NCBI GenBank assembly: GCA_026182355.1
Contig: JAPFBL010000084.1
Location: 13,355,001 to 13,419,000, forward strand
DNA from: Hermatobates lingyangjiaoensis
Lineage: Eukaryota; Arthropoda; Insecta; Hemiptera; Hermatobatidae
DNA length: 64,000 nt
Direction: 5' to 3'
The notes beneath the pieces were generated by a model. It was not told where the DNA came from, did not search any database, and saw only the letters and a list, made by a program, of their open reading frames with translations. The stretch's first letter is position 1. Each line of letters starts with the position of its first letter. The position numbers were made by a program, and so were the translations under genes. Shown here piece after piece: positions 51,101-62,823 of this stretch.

Positions 51101-54100
51101 TGTTTTACAGATGGCTCTCGAACAGATTCGGTCTCAAGATCGTGCATATAATCGAGGAATTACTGTGAAATCCAGTTTTCCACCTGGAGAAACATGTGTA
51201 CACAATGGAAAAACTATGTCATATACTATGGTCTTTACCTAATATCAAACAGAACCTGATACATACGTATTGTCGGTTCTGATAATTTTGAAAAAAAAAA
51301 TGGAAAAGTAAAGACTAGAACAGAGTAAATTCATGATTGTTGAACCACTTAGGTAAATGTTTTGGTGAAATGGATTAAGCAAGATTATTACTTAAAATGT
51401 TTTACTTAAACCATTTGAATAATTTACTTACCTTCAATTGCTTGTAACTCAATCAACCTTCAAAGAGTTCTCCTTTAACTATTAGGTACTTTGACTTAGG
51501 AGTATGTACTTCCTAGCGTTCTGAACAGCTTGAAGATGGAGGACACCCGACTAACACATCACTATGTCCTAGCTGGTAGCATACGACCCCCTTCTCCTCT
51601 CTTGAATGATATTTTGACGGTGATCCACTGCAAAGATAATGGTCAACTTTTTTTGATTCCATATCATCGAATGCGTCAATCATTTTTTTCGAAACATTTC
51701 TAGGAATGAAAATATTTTTTGAAAATTTATGAAAAGAATGCGTTTCGAACTTGCATTCATTCTTAAGTCTTCTCGGAAACGGATTTAGAAGTTGCAGTAG
51801 AACATTTTATACTTTTAATTAACCCGTCTTGGATCCCCTCCTATCACCGGCACTTGTAACCTGAAGTTCAATACGTGTTCGAAATTTATTCTTTTCATAA
51901 ATTTCTTTTATGTGATTGCTTTTTGTTTGATTTCCTATCTTGTTAGTTTTCATCCTCCATTGTTACTTATTTTGTATAAGTTATTTAATTACTCTGTAAC
52001 CTGGAACCCCAACGAGAGTTTTTATTATTTCTGTTATGGTTAATTGAAATATACTGTCTTTGATTGTTATCATCATTTGTACCATTAATAATTCGGTTAG
52101 TAGTTGAAGCTTTACAATAATGATATGGTGTTAATGTTTGAAAAGGTGAAATTATTATACATTTTTAGAAAAGTGTAGATTCTTGAATCATTGTTTTGTT
52201 TTTAATCATAATTGGTTGAATTGGGTTATTATTACTTTGCAGACATTCGCTAACAGGTGTATGGGTTTTATGTCGTGGATCATGCCTCTCTTGGTCTCTC
52301 TATCATGTCTGGGAGGACTGAGCGTTCACATAATGACATCTTCCAGGTTAACAAACAGAAATTATTATTCATTTTGCTAAAGTAATATTCTTGTGTTGTT
52401 TTTTTAATTGGTTAGAAAAAAAAATAAATAGAATAGTAGAATGAAAAATGTATTCTGTTCATATTTCAAGTGAGATCTTTGGGTAAATGGGTACAAAAAA
52501 TGTATTTTAAATATATTTTCACATAAAAGGAAAATAATAATGAGTACGTATTGACGTTTCAGCCTCAGGATGTTTACAGTATACTGAATGTTATAGAAGG
52601 TTAAGCAAATTTAAGTTTGCAAACAGTTAAATACGTTCCATCAGGAATAACATTCAAATAAAAAAAGGACAGAAATATAGACATTAGATGTTGAGAGAAG
52701 TAATGTTCTTAAAGCCGTAAAAGTTACAAGATAGTGTAGTTAATAATAAAGTGACGATTCATAATTTTTTCAAATTCCGATACCAAGTACGATTCCGATT
52801 CCTGCTTAGGTGCTACCTGTATGTGCTCAGCAACTCTACTGATTTAATTAAATTTTGTGTTGACCTTATTTGTTCAATATACAATAAATGGCAGGAAAAT
52901 TATAAATGAAACCAGATACAGTTAAACAAAGGTATGAATAGTGAGTAGCCAGAATATTTTAGGAAATGAATTATCAAAATCAATCTGAATAAATTTTCTC
53001 TACAAATGTCAGGAAAAATAATGAGTAAGGTAGAATAACCATCATAAAAATAATAATATCTATACTACATTATATTACTTTCTTAGCTGGGTTAATACTC
53101 ACGCCTTTGGCTAATTGTACACTTTCATTAATACATATTCAATTTCAATTAATATTCAAGTATTGTGCAATTTTATGTAAAATATTTTTAACTTTATGAC
53201 AAAAAAAGTTAGGTTTTAATTTAATCAAATGTTTTTGATGATATAAAAAAGCTGCAGACCAATTTTTTAGTACTATTTGTGAATTAATTGAATACAAACA
53301 ATTACTAATTAATAGAGAATGCCATGTAAAGAAAACATTCTAATAAATTATACAACTAGAAACTTTAAACTATGTTTAAAGTACTTCTTTGACACAGCTG
53401 ACAAATTTGGAAAATTGTTTTGGTTGTTACAACACCAATGACACCCTGTCTAATCATTTTAACTTTTTTCAGACTTGGACATTTCAAATATGATTGCTCT
53501 TTCATTTTTATCATGCTCAGTTATTAAAGTAGAAGACCATCTGTCTAACTTTCAATGCTTGTCCTGAGTCTTTTTTTTTAATTCTTATATGTATTTACAG
53601 CTAAAGTTAAAGTCCGTGTTTTCATCCTCAGTGTCTACTTTTTCATCTGCAGAAAGTGACGAATCTGAAGTAGTCATTAAGATGGTTTTATTTTTATTTA
53701 TTGAATTTATATTTTATAATAATCAATGGTATAATATTTCATGCTGGTTGTCTTGCTCATCATCCAGAAAAGTTGATTTGTATCGCGGGTCAAAATATGT
53801 TGCCATAATCAGATTTTTTTTTGTTAGAGTATGTGGGAAATTAAGAGCGACAGAAGCTGTCCAAGCTGATAAATTTCAATATAGTTCACTGTACAATCCC
53901 TTTGCTTAACCTTTCTCAAAGAATTTACAAATAACTTTGGTGTTTGGAATAATTAAAGATGCCAAAGCCTCCCTTATACTTAAATAATATAACACATGAT
54001 TAAACAGATATCTCATGGTCTTGGAAGTTTGGAAATAGCGCCTATGTGGTGGAATAAGCAAGCTCATTAAGATTATCTTTGAAGTAATGAATTAACTTTG

Positions 54101-55178
54101 TGTACTTCATATTAAATACGTCATAACAAGTCCTAGAACATTTTTATTATAAACTTTTGACAGTATTAATCTCACTTCAAAAAAATTGAAGTATTGTTAT
54201 TAAAGTTCAAATAACTTAAACATTTGAGAGGATCGGAATGAAAGAATCGGAAATCTAGGGTATTTATTTAACGATGGGATTCCGATTGCCCCAAAAATAC
54301 AGGATTCTTACGATTAACGAATCGAATTAATCTTCCCAACACTATAAATAATGTTAAAGTGGGAAATAGTTTTCTTTGTGATTGCTCTATTATTTTTTAT
54401 TGCTCAATTTTTATTTAATTTAAATGCTTTCAGAGAATTTATTTTTCGTAAAATATAAAACTACTTATATGTTTTTTACATGAAAATAAATATCTTTTTG
54501 CCATCAAAAAAGAAAGATGAAAAAAAAGTTTTAACCTTTCGTATGTTCATGGTGTTTTGAAATCTTGTCTATATATTCAAGTAGTATTTAGTATTTAAGA
54601 AATTAAAACTTAAATTTCTTTAATTAATATTATTTATAAATGGGTAACCAGGTTTTAGCTGTTTAGTTTCTAGAATATACTTAGTTAATTACATTTTTCT
54701 TTTTATATATTGTGTATATTATTAAACACTTGTTCTTATTTTAGGATGTTCTTTGTTGGAGCTAGATACGGGCACTTTCCGGCTCTATTGTCCCATATCA
54801 GTGTTAAAAGATATACTCCTGCTACTTCATTAATATTTCTTGTACGTAGAGAGAAAACTTCCTATATTTTTTTATAAATAATTATATAAATATTATTTTT
54901 TTGATGTAATATTTTAAAATAAAAGTATTTTGAGACAAATGTTTCTTAACTTGCCATCGATCAATCAGTTAAATAAAAAATAATAACGAATTGAATTTTT
55001 GTTATTTTTTTGGTGTCATTTTGCAAATTGATTTAAAAAAGTACATAGTGCCGTGTTGTAAATTATATACTGTGATTTTAATCGAATTTTCAATTGAAGT
55101 AAATTCTTTTAATTAATATTATTATTTTATAGAAAACCTGTATAATACCAAATATCTTAATTAAGATATATGTATATA

Positions 55179-55218
<40 letters not shown>

Positions 55219-56149
55219 ATTGTTTTGATTTAATTTGTTTTAGTGCATTCTCTCACTGTTTATGCTGCATACAGTAGATTTATTTACTCTGATAACGTAT
55301 TCCAGCTTTGTTGAAACTTTCTTCATTATGCTGTCAGTTATTGGTCTGTTGTGGTTACGTTTTAAGAAGCCTGATATGCATCGCCCAATAAGGGTAATTG
55401 TTAGTTATATAAATTAAACTTTAAAATATACCTGTATTCTGATTATGAACTTCTATAAAGGAAATATTGATTTAATTAGTTGCTAACTTTTTGAACTAGA
55501 AGGGTTAAAACAGAAGAAATAATTTTGTTGAAAATTCAGTTGAACAAACTGATTGAAATTACGTGTGACCTGAGTTTTTTTTGTTTTGTTTAGGTATCTT
55601 TGTGGATCCCTATCATATTCGTCGTATTGTGTTTGTTCCTTATCATCCTGCCAGTATTAGAGCGTCCTCAAGAAGTCGCTTATGGACTCCTTATAACTCT
55701 ATCTGGAATTCCTATGTATTTCCTTGGAGTTGTATGGCAAAGGAAGCCAGTTTGGTTCAACCAAAGTTTTCGTAAGTGCGACTAATTTTCTTTCAAACAC
55801 ACGATATTATTATAAGTGCAATATGGTATACATAATTTCTTGAGTACGGTGGCCGTAACTCCCTATTTTATTTAGTTAACTGCAATACTTAGTTACGAGA
55901 TAGACGTCATAAGGTGGCAATTATCTTATGAACTTCGTGATATTTCTTAAAAATTTGAATAACATTCATTGCAAAAAATAAATTTTATTAAATATTTTTA
56001 GAAGCTAATCTTATTGAAATTTTATCCTAAGTTGTAGTTCATATTATCTTTATTGAAAAAAGATAATTTTTGTTTCAGAGGGATTAACTCACTTAGTGCA
56101 GAAACTGCTTCTTTCTGCCAAAGAAGATAACCAAGATCTTAATGATTAG
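36170..56149 (+). CDS. LAT-type amino acid transporter (SLC7 light chain)
   Basis: Exons: 36165-36317 (ATG 36170), 40954-41176, 43544-43785, 45613-45712, 45785-~45828, 47152-47275, 52243-52346, 54745-54841, 55244-55393, 55594-55771 and 56079-56149. This gives about 493 residues, the usual size for heteromeric transporter light chains. It is a 12-helix APC-fold exchanger for neutral or large amino acids. Visible motifs are IIIGSGIF in helix 1, [24 protein letters not shown] and INCYDV. In FFPVC, C147 sits where light chains form the disulfide with the 4F2hc/CD98 heavy chain. Splice phases agree at every junction except exon 5 to 6, where no canonical in-frame donor is visible. LAT1/LAT2/b0,+ types cannot be separated by eye. 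Introns 1, 3, 6 and 7 are loaded with transposons. Confidence 0.9.
36982..37315 (-). pseudogene. Non-LTR RNase H tail fossil
   Basis: The 107-codon minus frame ends [10 protein letters not shown], then [15 protein letters not shown] and SLKEWEE. This matches the sequence after the GNExADxLAKEAT motif of RNase H domains in Jockey-like ORF2 proteins, including the KVPxSYVKS and SLxEWQEEW segments. The catalytic part is not intact. It lies in SLC7 intron 1, opposite to the gene. Confidence 0.6.
37316..39839 (+). other. SLC7 intron 1, middle part
   Basis: No exon fits the transporter here. A short GGTGA repeat (GGTGAGGTGAGGTGAGGCGAGG) stands at about 37482-37503. The rest is AT-rich without recognised features. 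Confidence 0.4.
39862..39900 (-). ncRNA. Hammerhead-like motif, Penelope-type end
   Basis: Minus strand: ATGATGA, a stem CTGA/TCAG with a TGT loop, GAAA, a short ACAT/GT stem III, and a GUC triplet. The next bases, GACAA, pair at four of five positions with the bases preceding the core. The first core base is A rather than C. A weaker relative (TTCTGATGATGATAGGTGTC) stands at about 40650-40672 on the minus strand. Confidence 0.45.
41406..41546 (+). repeat. 81-base tandem duplication in SLC7 intron 2
   Basis: TTGTACGCGTTGAG begins at 41406 and again at 41487, with the following 50 bases nearly identical. A shorter TTGTACGCGTTTACTAAATTGC piece is nested in the first unit. A TA-rich microsatellite follows at 41668-41730. 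Confidence 0.85.
43986..44880 (-). mobile_element. Degenerate 3' end of non-LTR element
   Basis: At 43986 the sequence GGTTAGGTTGCAGTGGCAGTCCC, followed by ACACACATGGG, parallels the 3' end of the element at 27726 (GGTTAGGTTACAGTGGCCGTCCC, ACACACATAGG). Both are therefore the same family on the minus strand, with two tail units here. Further right, near 44700-44755, minus frames give scraps resembling the RNase H VPG..N....AD segment. It is too decayed for a reading frame and lies in SLC7 intron 3. Confidence 0.6.
46242..46439 (+). repeat. Three tandem copies of a 64-base unit
   Basis: TTAGTCTTCTGTAATTATC recurs at 46261, 46325 and 46389, an exact 64-base period with only one or two substitutions between copies. 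In SLC7 intron 5. Non-coding. Confidence 0.9.
47276..49100 (+). other. SLC7 intron 6, left part
   Basis: AT-rich with a short GT-rich stretch near 47660-47690. An 81-codon frame at 48283-48528 resembles nothing I know and is probably chance. Confidence 0.4.
49140..49370 (+). pseudogene. Non-LTR reverse transcriptase N-terminal fossil
   Basis: A plus-strand frame near 49240-49340 reads [22 protein letters not shown] and then LDKLLEAKI. This is the decayed equivalent of the PKPGKxxxxPSSYRPICLLxxxGKLLE entry of non-LTR reverse transcriptases. Nothing of the palm follows, because a Helitron starts about 100 bases on. Confidence 0.55.
49465..49975 (+). mobile_element. Non-autonomous Helitron
   Basis: The left end is TCTATATATAAATTCTCTTCG, the TC-type Helitron start. 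The right end has a GC-rich hairpin ACCCGG/CCGGGT with loop GCAACG (49947-49964), followed 11 bases later by CTTG, a one-base variant of the usual CTAG. The element sits between A and T, the known Helitron target. About 0.5 kb, no Rep/helicase sequence. Confidence 0.6.
50225..50997 (-). mobile_element. Second internally deleted non-LTR element
   Basis: Minus strand: a G-run of 23 (C on plus, 50975-50997) and then a leader sharing blocks with the leader of the 27.7-30.5 kb element (CTCCGTT, TAAGGCTA..TTACT on plus). Next comes an ORF1 start (50618: [13 protein letters not shown], Pro/Lys-rich). Near 50455 it switches to the end of ORF2, [20 protein letters not shown], a CxxC knuckle. The switch is out of frame here. 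All of EN, RT and RNase H are missing. No clear target duplication is visible. It lies in SLC7 intron 6. Confidence 0.65.
50975..50997 (+). repeat. Poly-C run of 23
   Basis: Homopolymer at the presumed 5' end of the non-LTR element at 50225-50997. Its length is unlikely to be exact in the assembly. Confidence 0.9.
51111..51242 (+). other. Unrecognised 43-codon frame after an acceptor-like site
   Basis: TTTGTTTTACAG precedes ATGGCTCTCGAACAG, and the frame stays open for 43 codons with ordinary codon use ([15 protein letters not shown], then a PPGETC segment) before TAA. I do not recognise it. It lies in SLC7 intron 6 on the gene's strand and starts in phase 0 like exon 7, but has no donor, so it could only be a terminal exon. 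It could equally be a retroposed exon fragment from another gene or chance. Confidence 0.3.
52740..54344 (-). pseudogene. hAT transposase fossil (Ac-like ends)
   Basis: The plus-strand right end, TTCCCAACACTA at 54333-54344, is the inverse of the CAGTGTTGGGAA-type end of hAT-Ac elements with one change. Near the other side (52775-52800) GATTCCGATTCC-like subterminal repeats appear, matching those near 54280. The minus strand around 53590-53900 reads a frame with [18 protein letters not shown], the ALATxLDPRYK block of hAT transposases. Stops break the rest and the left terminus is not located. A Penelope-type end (GAAACGTCAA, minus, 52551-52560) lies just outside. In SLC7 intron 7. Confidence 0.6.
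55181..55216. repeat. (AT)18 microsatellite
   Basis: Pure AT dinucleotide run in SLC7 intron 8, ending 27 bases before the acceptor of the exon at 55244. Confidence 0.95.
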
Positions 56150-56249
56150 ATATAAGTTACTCTGCCTCGAAACTCATTTATTATTAAAATGAATATAATT
56201 TGGTGAAAAACGTTTAATTGGCGTCTGAGAAATTATATTTTATTTTTTT

Positions 56250-56255
56250 AATAAA
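56250..56255 (+). promoter_or_regulatory. Candidate poly(A) signal of SLC7 gene
   Basis: First AATAAA after the stop at 56149, about 100 bases downstream. Others follow (for example near 56806), so a longer 3' UTR is possible. Confidence 0.4.
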
Positions 56256-58974
56256 AAATCGCCAAAGATGATTTAAGTCAGCTACCGTAGTGTACGACTG
56301 TTTCAAACAGGTTTTGGATTCTTGCTGCTGTTTAATGACTGTTTTAATAATTTTACATTATAATGTATCGTGCATTGTATTACTGTAATAATGCGGGCTT
56401 CTACATTTACTCAATGTATTTAACTTCATATGTATATTTTTTGCATATGGATCTCAAATATCTTACACAGTTCTTATGTAGTTGTACTTTATTTTTCTGT
56501 TATTAAGCGTTAATGATTTAGGGGTACTTACATTTTGAAGGTATTACTTTTCCCTTATACCGGTTAATTTTTTTCGTGTACTAATTTACCTATGATAATA
56601 TAATTTTATTTTATTTTTTAACGATCGTACCTTACTCCAAAATTAATTAAGGTTAAAATAAAAAAGTTTGACACTTAAGTAATTTTATTTGCTGATAGAA
56701 TGTGTCTATTCTGCTGAAGTTGGCAGACCAAAGATATATACTGACTGATATTGGTACTTATTACGTAATTTCTGAATTAGGGTGTAGATTTCTGCTTGAG
56801 TTGAATAAAACAATAATAATTTCCTCACTTTTAATTTTCAAATAAAAACCTCAGTTACTTAATATTTTCTATTTTAAACACATTGCAGTGTCATAATTTT
56901 CCACTCCCCTTTATATTTCATAAGAGTGCCTTATATATATATGTATCAGATGGGTTTCTGATACCCAATTTTACTCTACGTACTTTATTTAATTATTCAG
57001 TTATTGAATCTCATCCTCTAAATGCATAATACATCATAATTGTGTTTTATATTTAACGTGTTATTGTTTTTTATTAGTTTCATAAAAAATTTAGTTACGA
57101 AATAAATATTGTTTACACTTGTAATAAAGTGAAGTTCAGTTTAATTTAATTAATAAGACTGTATTATTATTGTAATGCACTATCTCAACACAGTATTTCT
57201 TTGAAAAATTATTATTCTTTAGATAATATTAAAACACTGAAATACTGAAGTATTCATACTTTACATTATTTTTTTTTAAAGTAAGACAATATTTTACATT
57301 TGATAACTAATACTTTTTGCAAATATTTAAAGAAGATTTTTTACTTTGTTTGGTTAACATTAACCATTTTTTAAGTGCTTCCCTCCAATGGTATAATTTA
57401 TTATTGTACATTTTCTCATTAGTTGTTCTTTTTATAATTAAAAGAAAGTAACGAATTGATACATATATTTTTAATATAAACTGTAAGTTACATATTACTG
57501 GAAAAAAATTAACTTTCCATATTATTATTATTCACTTTTGTTACCCTGTATTTTTAATTACATCTTCTGCTTTACTGTTTGGTCCTTTATTCTGTTACTC
57601 CTACTAACTGTTATAAAAACTGATGATAGGAGAATTATTTGTAAGTAATTTGCGATTTATAGTTAATGAATGAGAAACTCATTTCTTTGGTACCATTGCC
57701 TTTAAAACAAAAACAGTGGTGAACTGACTTATTTCCATTTTTTTCGTTTTGAGTTTATTAAAACAAATTAATGGATATTTGTATTAATATATATAATTAT
57801 ATTATTAAAGCGAGCCAACATCTCTTAGGTTACCGTACCACACTGTCAACATTTCAAGAATTTATGAGTACTTAGTACCATTTTTACATTACAATTAATA
57901 AAAACTCTCAGCTCTATTATTTTTAACAGCAAAAAACCGCCGAGCACTCAAACATGTGTCTAATCTCGTTAACCTAGTCTATCTCACATAAAAACTACAT
58001 ATGGTATTACAGTGAAAACTGAACATATCATTGTGACGAGTGTCCCAACACACCAATCAAAAATTTTTGAAATTAGTGTACAGAGCGCGAGAAATTCAAA
58101 GTCACCTTACTTTTTGATCACACCTCATATATATACAAATTACATAGAAAGAGCTAGTAAAACTCACTTTAGTTGTCTAAACTAGTGTGAACTTAGAAAT
58201 GGGACTATACGATCATTTCTGAATTTCTTGCTGTGGTTGATATATTGATTTATGTTTCGTATATATGGATTTTAGGAACTCATTCCTTATCCGTCAGTTA
58301 TAGCTATACACAACACTCGTCTTCTGTAGTAGTGATTTTGATTACATATTGTTTTTTATAAATAAATTAGCTTAGCTAAAAATACAGTAGTAAATGCTAA
58401 CTTTCGTTCTATCTTCACAGTTTACTCTTGAAGAATTTGCTTTAATAATGCCAGTCAATGTACAATAATTACAAAGGAAAGCCTCTATCTTAATACAGTC
58501 AATTTAGTTATGCTATTAACCAAATTTCCCTGCGACAATGCACGAAAATTCTCTAACAGTGTGATTACAAAACTTTGTAGGACTTCTGAAAATAGTTCCT
58601 GATGAAACAAGACAAACAGTGAGGTATCAAAAGAAAAGGTGTAACCAAGATATCAAGAATGGGCTTACACCTAGTTAGAAGCTAAGAGTCCAGCTAAATG
58701 TGGACTTCGTTTTGTTCAGTTCATGAAGAATGGAGTATACCATAACAGTATATAATGGAGTGCACAATGGTCTTGTAAAGTTGGAAAGTTTACAAGATAA
58801 CATTCGTCAGAAGAATTAATCACCTTCACTCAATATTATGGGCGTTGATGAAGTAATTAGACAAAATAAATAGGTAGTTGTGGCGCTCGGTCAGAATTCG
58901 TGTGCATGACGTCTTAGTGCTACCTTTGGAATGCAAAACCCTTCTTAAAACTAGAGTCGTTACTAATGCACAGG
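56256..58974. other. AT-rich intergenic or 3' UTR DNA
   Basis: The left part may be SLC7 3' UTR. I see no gene, RNA or transposon end; open frames are short and unrelated to known proteins. Confidence 0.5.
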
Positions 58975-60575
58975 TAGGTATAAATAAGTGCACTATTATA
59001 AAAAATCTGGAGTGGCCTACACTCAACTTTACTGTAAGTAACTTCATATCAAATTTCTTGAGTATATAACACATAACGTCTCATTTAAGCATAATGTAAA
59101 CATCTAAATGGGATATGATTATTAGTCTTTCATTCCTGAGGTAGTACTGATAATGATTGAAGGATATATCAATATATAACCTTATTTTTGTACATCACAC
59201 AGCTGATGCAAATAATTTCATTATTATAACTACAGCAGTAATAACATTTTTGAAAAACCAAAGTGAACATTTCCTGATACGAAATATTCTCCTACAAGAG
59301 AACATGGCTTTTGTTCAAATAGCCAGTGGATTTCTTACATCTTTTACTTGACATCCTTCTACATTGAATATTAAAGTAAAATTTTCAAATAATAAAAAAG
59401 GAAAATACCCTTACTTGCTCTGAAAAACATCATAAACAGAGAAGAAAATGTTGTTTTAGGGTGATTTATAATTAAAGATGTACGGTAATTACATTTATTA
59501 ATCTCTAAACGAAAGATTTCAATTTTGAATTATCTTTTACATTTTTGGTTTTTTATAGAATTATTATACTGGAAATTTTATGGCTTCTTAGTATTTAATA
59601 AGATCATTTTCCTTGCCCTTTGTCAAATAACATATATACAATTTATTTTCCTGCACAATATTATTCCTCTTACATCTCATATAAGTCAATACACTATTCA
59701 AATTTTTCCTTTATAAATATCAATTTTATCTCAGTGGATTCGCTCAAAAAATTTCTAAGTCAATGTAAAAAAATATAAAAAATTCGACAGGTATAGCAGG
59801 TGATCTCTTAGTCTAGGATAAACAAAGGGTTTTTATATCGTTATTGCTCTTTCCCGCAATTGAAACTTCATCAATTTTTTTTTATGAATTCCTAATTTTT
59901 TGTTCCATTTTTTGTCAAATTTTCATTATTTTTTAATGAGCCGTTTCGCGTCAAAAAAACAATTTCTGAAAACAGAAATCGTACTGTAACGCCCCTTTAG
60001 CGAATGTAATTTCAAAAAAAAAATATCACACCTCATTGTCCACATAATGTTCTATTTGTAGGCATAGTTTCATTTTGATCCGTCAAACAGTATGGCTTGT
60101 ATCGCTCTCACAATGTTTGAGATTGAATTAAAAGTCAAAATTTTTACATTTTAGTGAAAAAAAAATATTTCCCGTTGTTTTAAAATTCTGAATATATTTT
60201 TCGTTTGTTCCATTTGTAACCTCAAAGATAATGTCAAAATTTCAAAACTCTAGGGTTATCAGTTTAAGAGAAATAAATGTTTTAAAAAAAAACGGTTTTT
60301 GGCAAAAAAAGTGACTTTCTAATGATGCACAATTCTTCCCAAACAATAGGGATCTTCGGGTTTATGGGGCCCATTTTTGTGTAAAATATCAACTTGATCC
60401 ATCAAAGATTTTGGACCGTAGCGTGGTAACAAGCAATGCTAACACACCCACCCACAGACATCATCGTAAAAACTTCATAAAACGACTTCTGTGACCTCAA
60501 AACATGTAATTCCGTCAAAATCTCGAGATCGAATTTTTTCACGATCACTATATTTTACTTATAGTAAAGTAAAAA
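58975..60575 (+). repeat. Dispersed repeat family, copy 5 (longest)
   Basis: The only copy covering both halves of the family: the left half matches 33430-34100 and the right half matches 24440-25560. Near the left end stands ACTTTACTGTAAGTAA (about 59026); the right end has TTACTTATAGTAAAGTAA, which is nearly its inverse. These may be terminal inverted repeats of a DNA element of about 1.55 kb, but similarity to copy 4 starts some 30 bases further left, so the boundary is unsure. No protein is encoded. Confidence 0.65.
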
Positions 60576-61227
60576 AAGATGTATAATTCTAAATGCTATC
60601 ATGTTAAATAGTATTTGTTTTTAAATCATTAAAAATATCGTACCAGTATATTGTGAAATGATTACTACAATAATAAAGAACCTCCACTTTGTTTAATTAT
60701 ATAACGTCACTCTACCTACTGAAGTTATACATATACCCTGAGTATACTGTGAGTGATTCCCAGAATGCCAACAATACCCGAAGGTAATTGATGTTGAGCA
60801 ACATGGAAGGCCTCCCAAGAATTCCTATTAAGTAAGGCTTAAGTGTGTTTATTTTTATCCCATTGCTCAAATGGGGTTGAATATAACTCATTCATAACAT
60901 TTTGAAGAAATACAACTTATCACTGTATCCGAGAGTTGTGATTAATTACACTGATTAGACATGTCACAAGTACATTCCAATTACAATTGTGAATCAGTTT
61001 CTTCACCACGGATGAAGCAAAAACTGTAATTCATAAGTTATACATAAATATATATTTCACGTGCTTACAGTGAAATATTGTATACATATATATAATACAG
61101 TTTTGGTTGACCTTTCAAGCCATAAATATCTCCTCTAAATGATCACGGACGTCGAAAAACCGAAGTGTCTCTTTCAATGCTTTTCTTCTGGTGATATGTA
61201 TATAAATATGTAGGTTTCTATAAGTTG

Positions 61228-61700
61228 TCCTGAGGAAGATATATGATTAGTTGCGTTCGTGACTAACAGGAATAAAGTTTTTGCAGTTCACAGGTGAAGT
61301 TCGAATCTAGTGTTAACACATTAACCGAGAGAGACTGTGCAACCTCTACTACTATTGACATGACAAAGGTTTCTTTACCTAGAGTACTAATTGGAATATC
61401 AAAAAATAGAAAATTCACATCTGCAGTCTACAACATAACTAACCAACACTCCACGACCAGAAAAACAAACAATAATTGAAATGAACTCACGAGTTCGCTG
61501 CAAGGTGAAGCTCATGTTTTCTGCTAATACTCTTATTTTAAAGAGGGACTATACAACCGCTACACCCATTGGCAGAATAACAGAGGCTTATTAGGGTAGA
61601 GCGAGTAACTGGGGAGCTTTTAACAGCTGCATACCTCAATTCAACTAGACCAGCAAAAACTTTATTCCTATTGGTCACGAACTCAGCTAATTATATATAT
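61228..61700. repeat. Inverted-repeat remnant with Penelope-type ends
   Basis: GGAATAAAGTTTTTGC with a preceding CGTGAC stands at about 61252-61286 on plus and, inverted, at about 61655-61681. The left end begins TCCTGAGGA, a possible decayed hammerhead core. Inner sequence is unique and an open frame at 61294-61479 resembles nothing known. TTTCACGTG...GTGAAA near 61054-61078 is shared with the hairpins at 20.3 and 32.3 kb. Confidence 0.55.
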
Positions 61701-61819
61701 ATTCTTGAAATAATGGAAAGTTGATCCAAAACGAAAAGAAAAGTTTAAAAATAAACCAAACAGACATACCGCTAGATAAATGCACTTAAGTTTTTAATTT
61801 TCTGTCCTCCCGTTCTAAT

Positions 61820-61850
61820 TCTCCTCCTGATGACGGTTATGCCGAAAATT
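61820..61850 (+). ncRNA. Hammerhead-like motif, isolated
   Basis: CCTCCTGATGA, a spare C, a short GG(T)/(G)CC stem with a TAT loop, then GAAA at 61844-61847. The left part, CTCCTGATGACG, equals that of the Penelope terminal repeats at 27 and 31 kb. The bases after GAAA do not give the usual GUC or AUC triplet, so activity is doubtful. Confidence 0.35.
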
Positions 61851-61870
61851 GCATACTCTGCATAAGAGAA

Positions 61871-62823
61871 AAGTAGACATCATAAGTGTGGTTATCTATT
61901 GTGTGATTATCTTTTGTTTATTTTTGAACCATATATGTATATATAAAAAGAGTAACATAAACATTCTACATGTAAATAGGGTAGAGTAATATGTATGCAA
62001 AAATAAAAAATATTTATTCAATATAATCAATTGGAAATAGTTAAATGAAAAGTATTATGTCTAAATACGACCTGGTGAAAATTAACACTGAGATGTCTCT
62101 AATCACTTAGAAAAAAGAAAAAGAAAACATGTAGTGTATAATATTTATTAAGAATGATATCAAATGATTTTCTGCTTTGTAGACTAAATGAAATAAATCT
62201 GTTAAATTTTCTGCAATGTTTGTTTATCCATCATTTGAATGGGTGGTAGATACATGTATAACTTAAAGCTATGGAAAAAGTCGTTACAAAAATCTCTCAT
62301 TATTGAGGAAATTACGAAAGCACAAAGAAAACAGTATCCACACATTATTAATTATCATTGATTTCAATTAATGTTAAAAAATATAAAAAAAAAGAGATTC
62401 TGGGCGGGTAATAAAGGATTGAATGAATGTATTCCTGTCTAGATAACAATATCCTTTAGACATTAACAAAAAGTATTTAACAAGTTTTAAGAATGCTTGG
62501 TTCTTGGTTGAAATCTAAAATAACTGATAACAATGTTATGTACTCTTAATGTTATGTACACTCTTAAAATTATATTTTACTGACTAAAGAAGATCTACCT
62601 TAATTATTACAAAAAATTAAAAACTATTAAAGCATTTTTTATGGAAAGCGCTACTCCTTTTCTCTTTCGATCAAAGTCCATCAGTTTAATACTCTAAACG
62701 TAAATCATAAACAAAATGAAATCAATACTTAAATTTCACTATAAGAATAATAATAAATAAATCAGTCGATAAATCACATTTCGATAAACAAGATGATGTT
62801 GACTAGTAATGACTGAGCAGGAA
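61871..62823 (-). other. 3' flank and probable 3' UTR of Lnk/SH2B gene
   Basis: Downstream of the stop on the minus strand. AATAAA-type signals on minus appear near 62148 and 62013. No other feature seen. Confidence 0.4.

Noticed and set aside
53589..53909. 106-codon plus-strand frame
   Set aside because: The opposite strand reads a hAT transposase block (FDPRYK), so the plus frame is a shadow.
61294..61479. 61-codon plus-strand frame
   Set aside because: No recognisable domain, lies inside an inverted-repeat transposon remnant, and is short enough to arise by chance.
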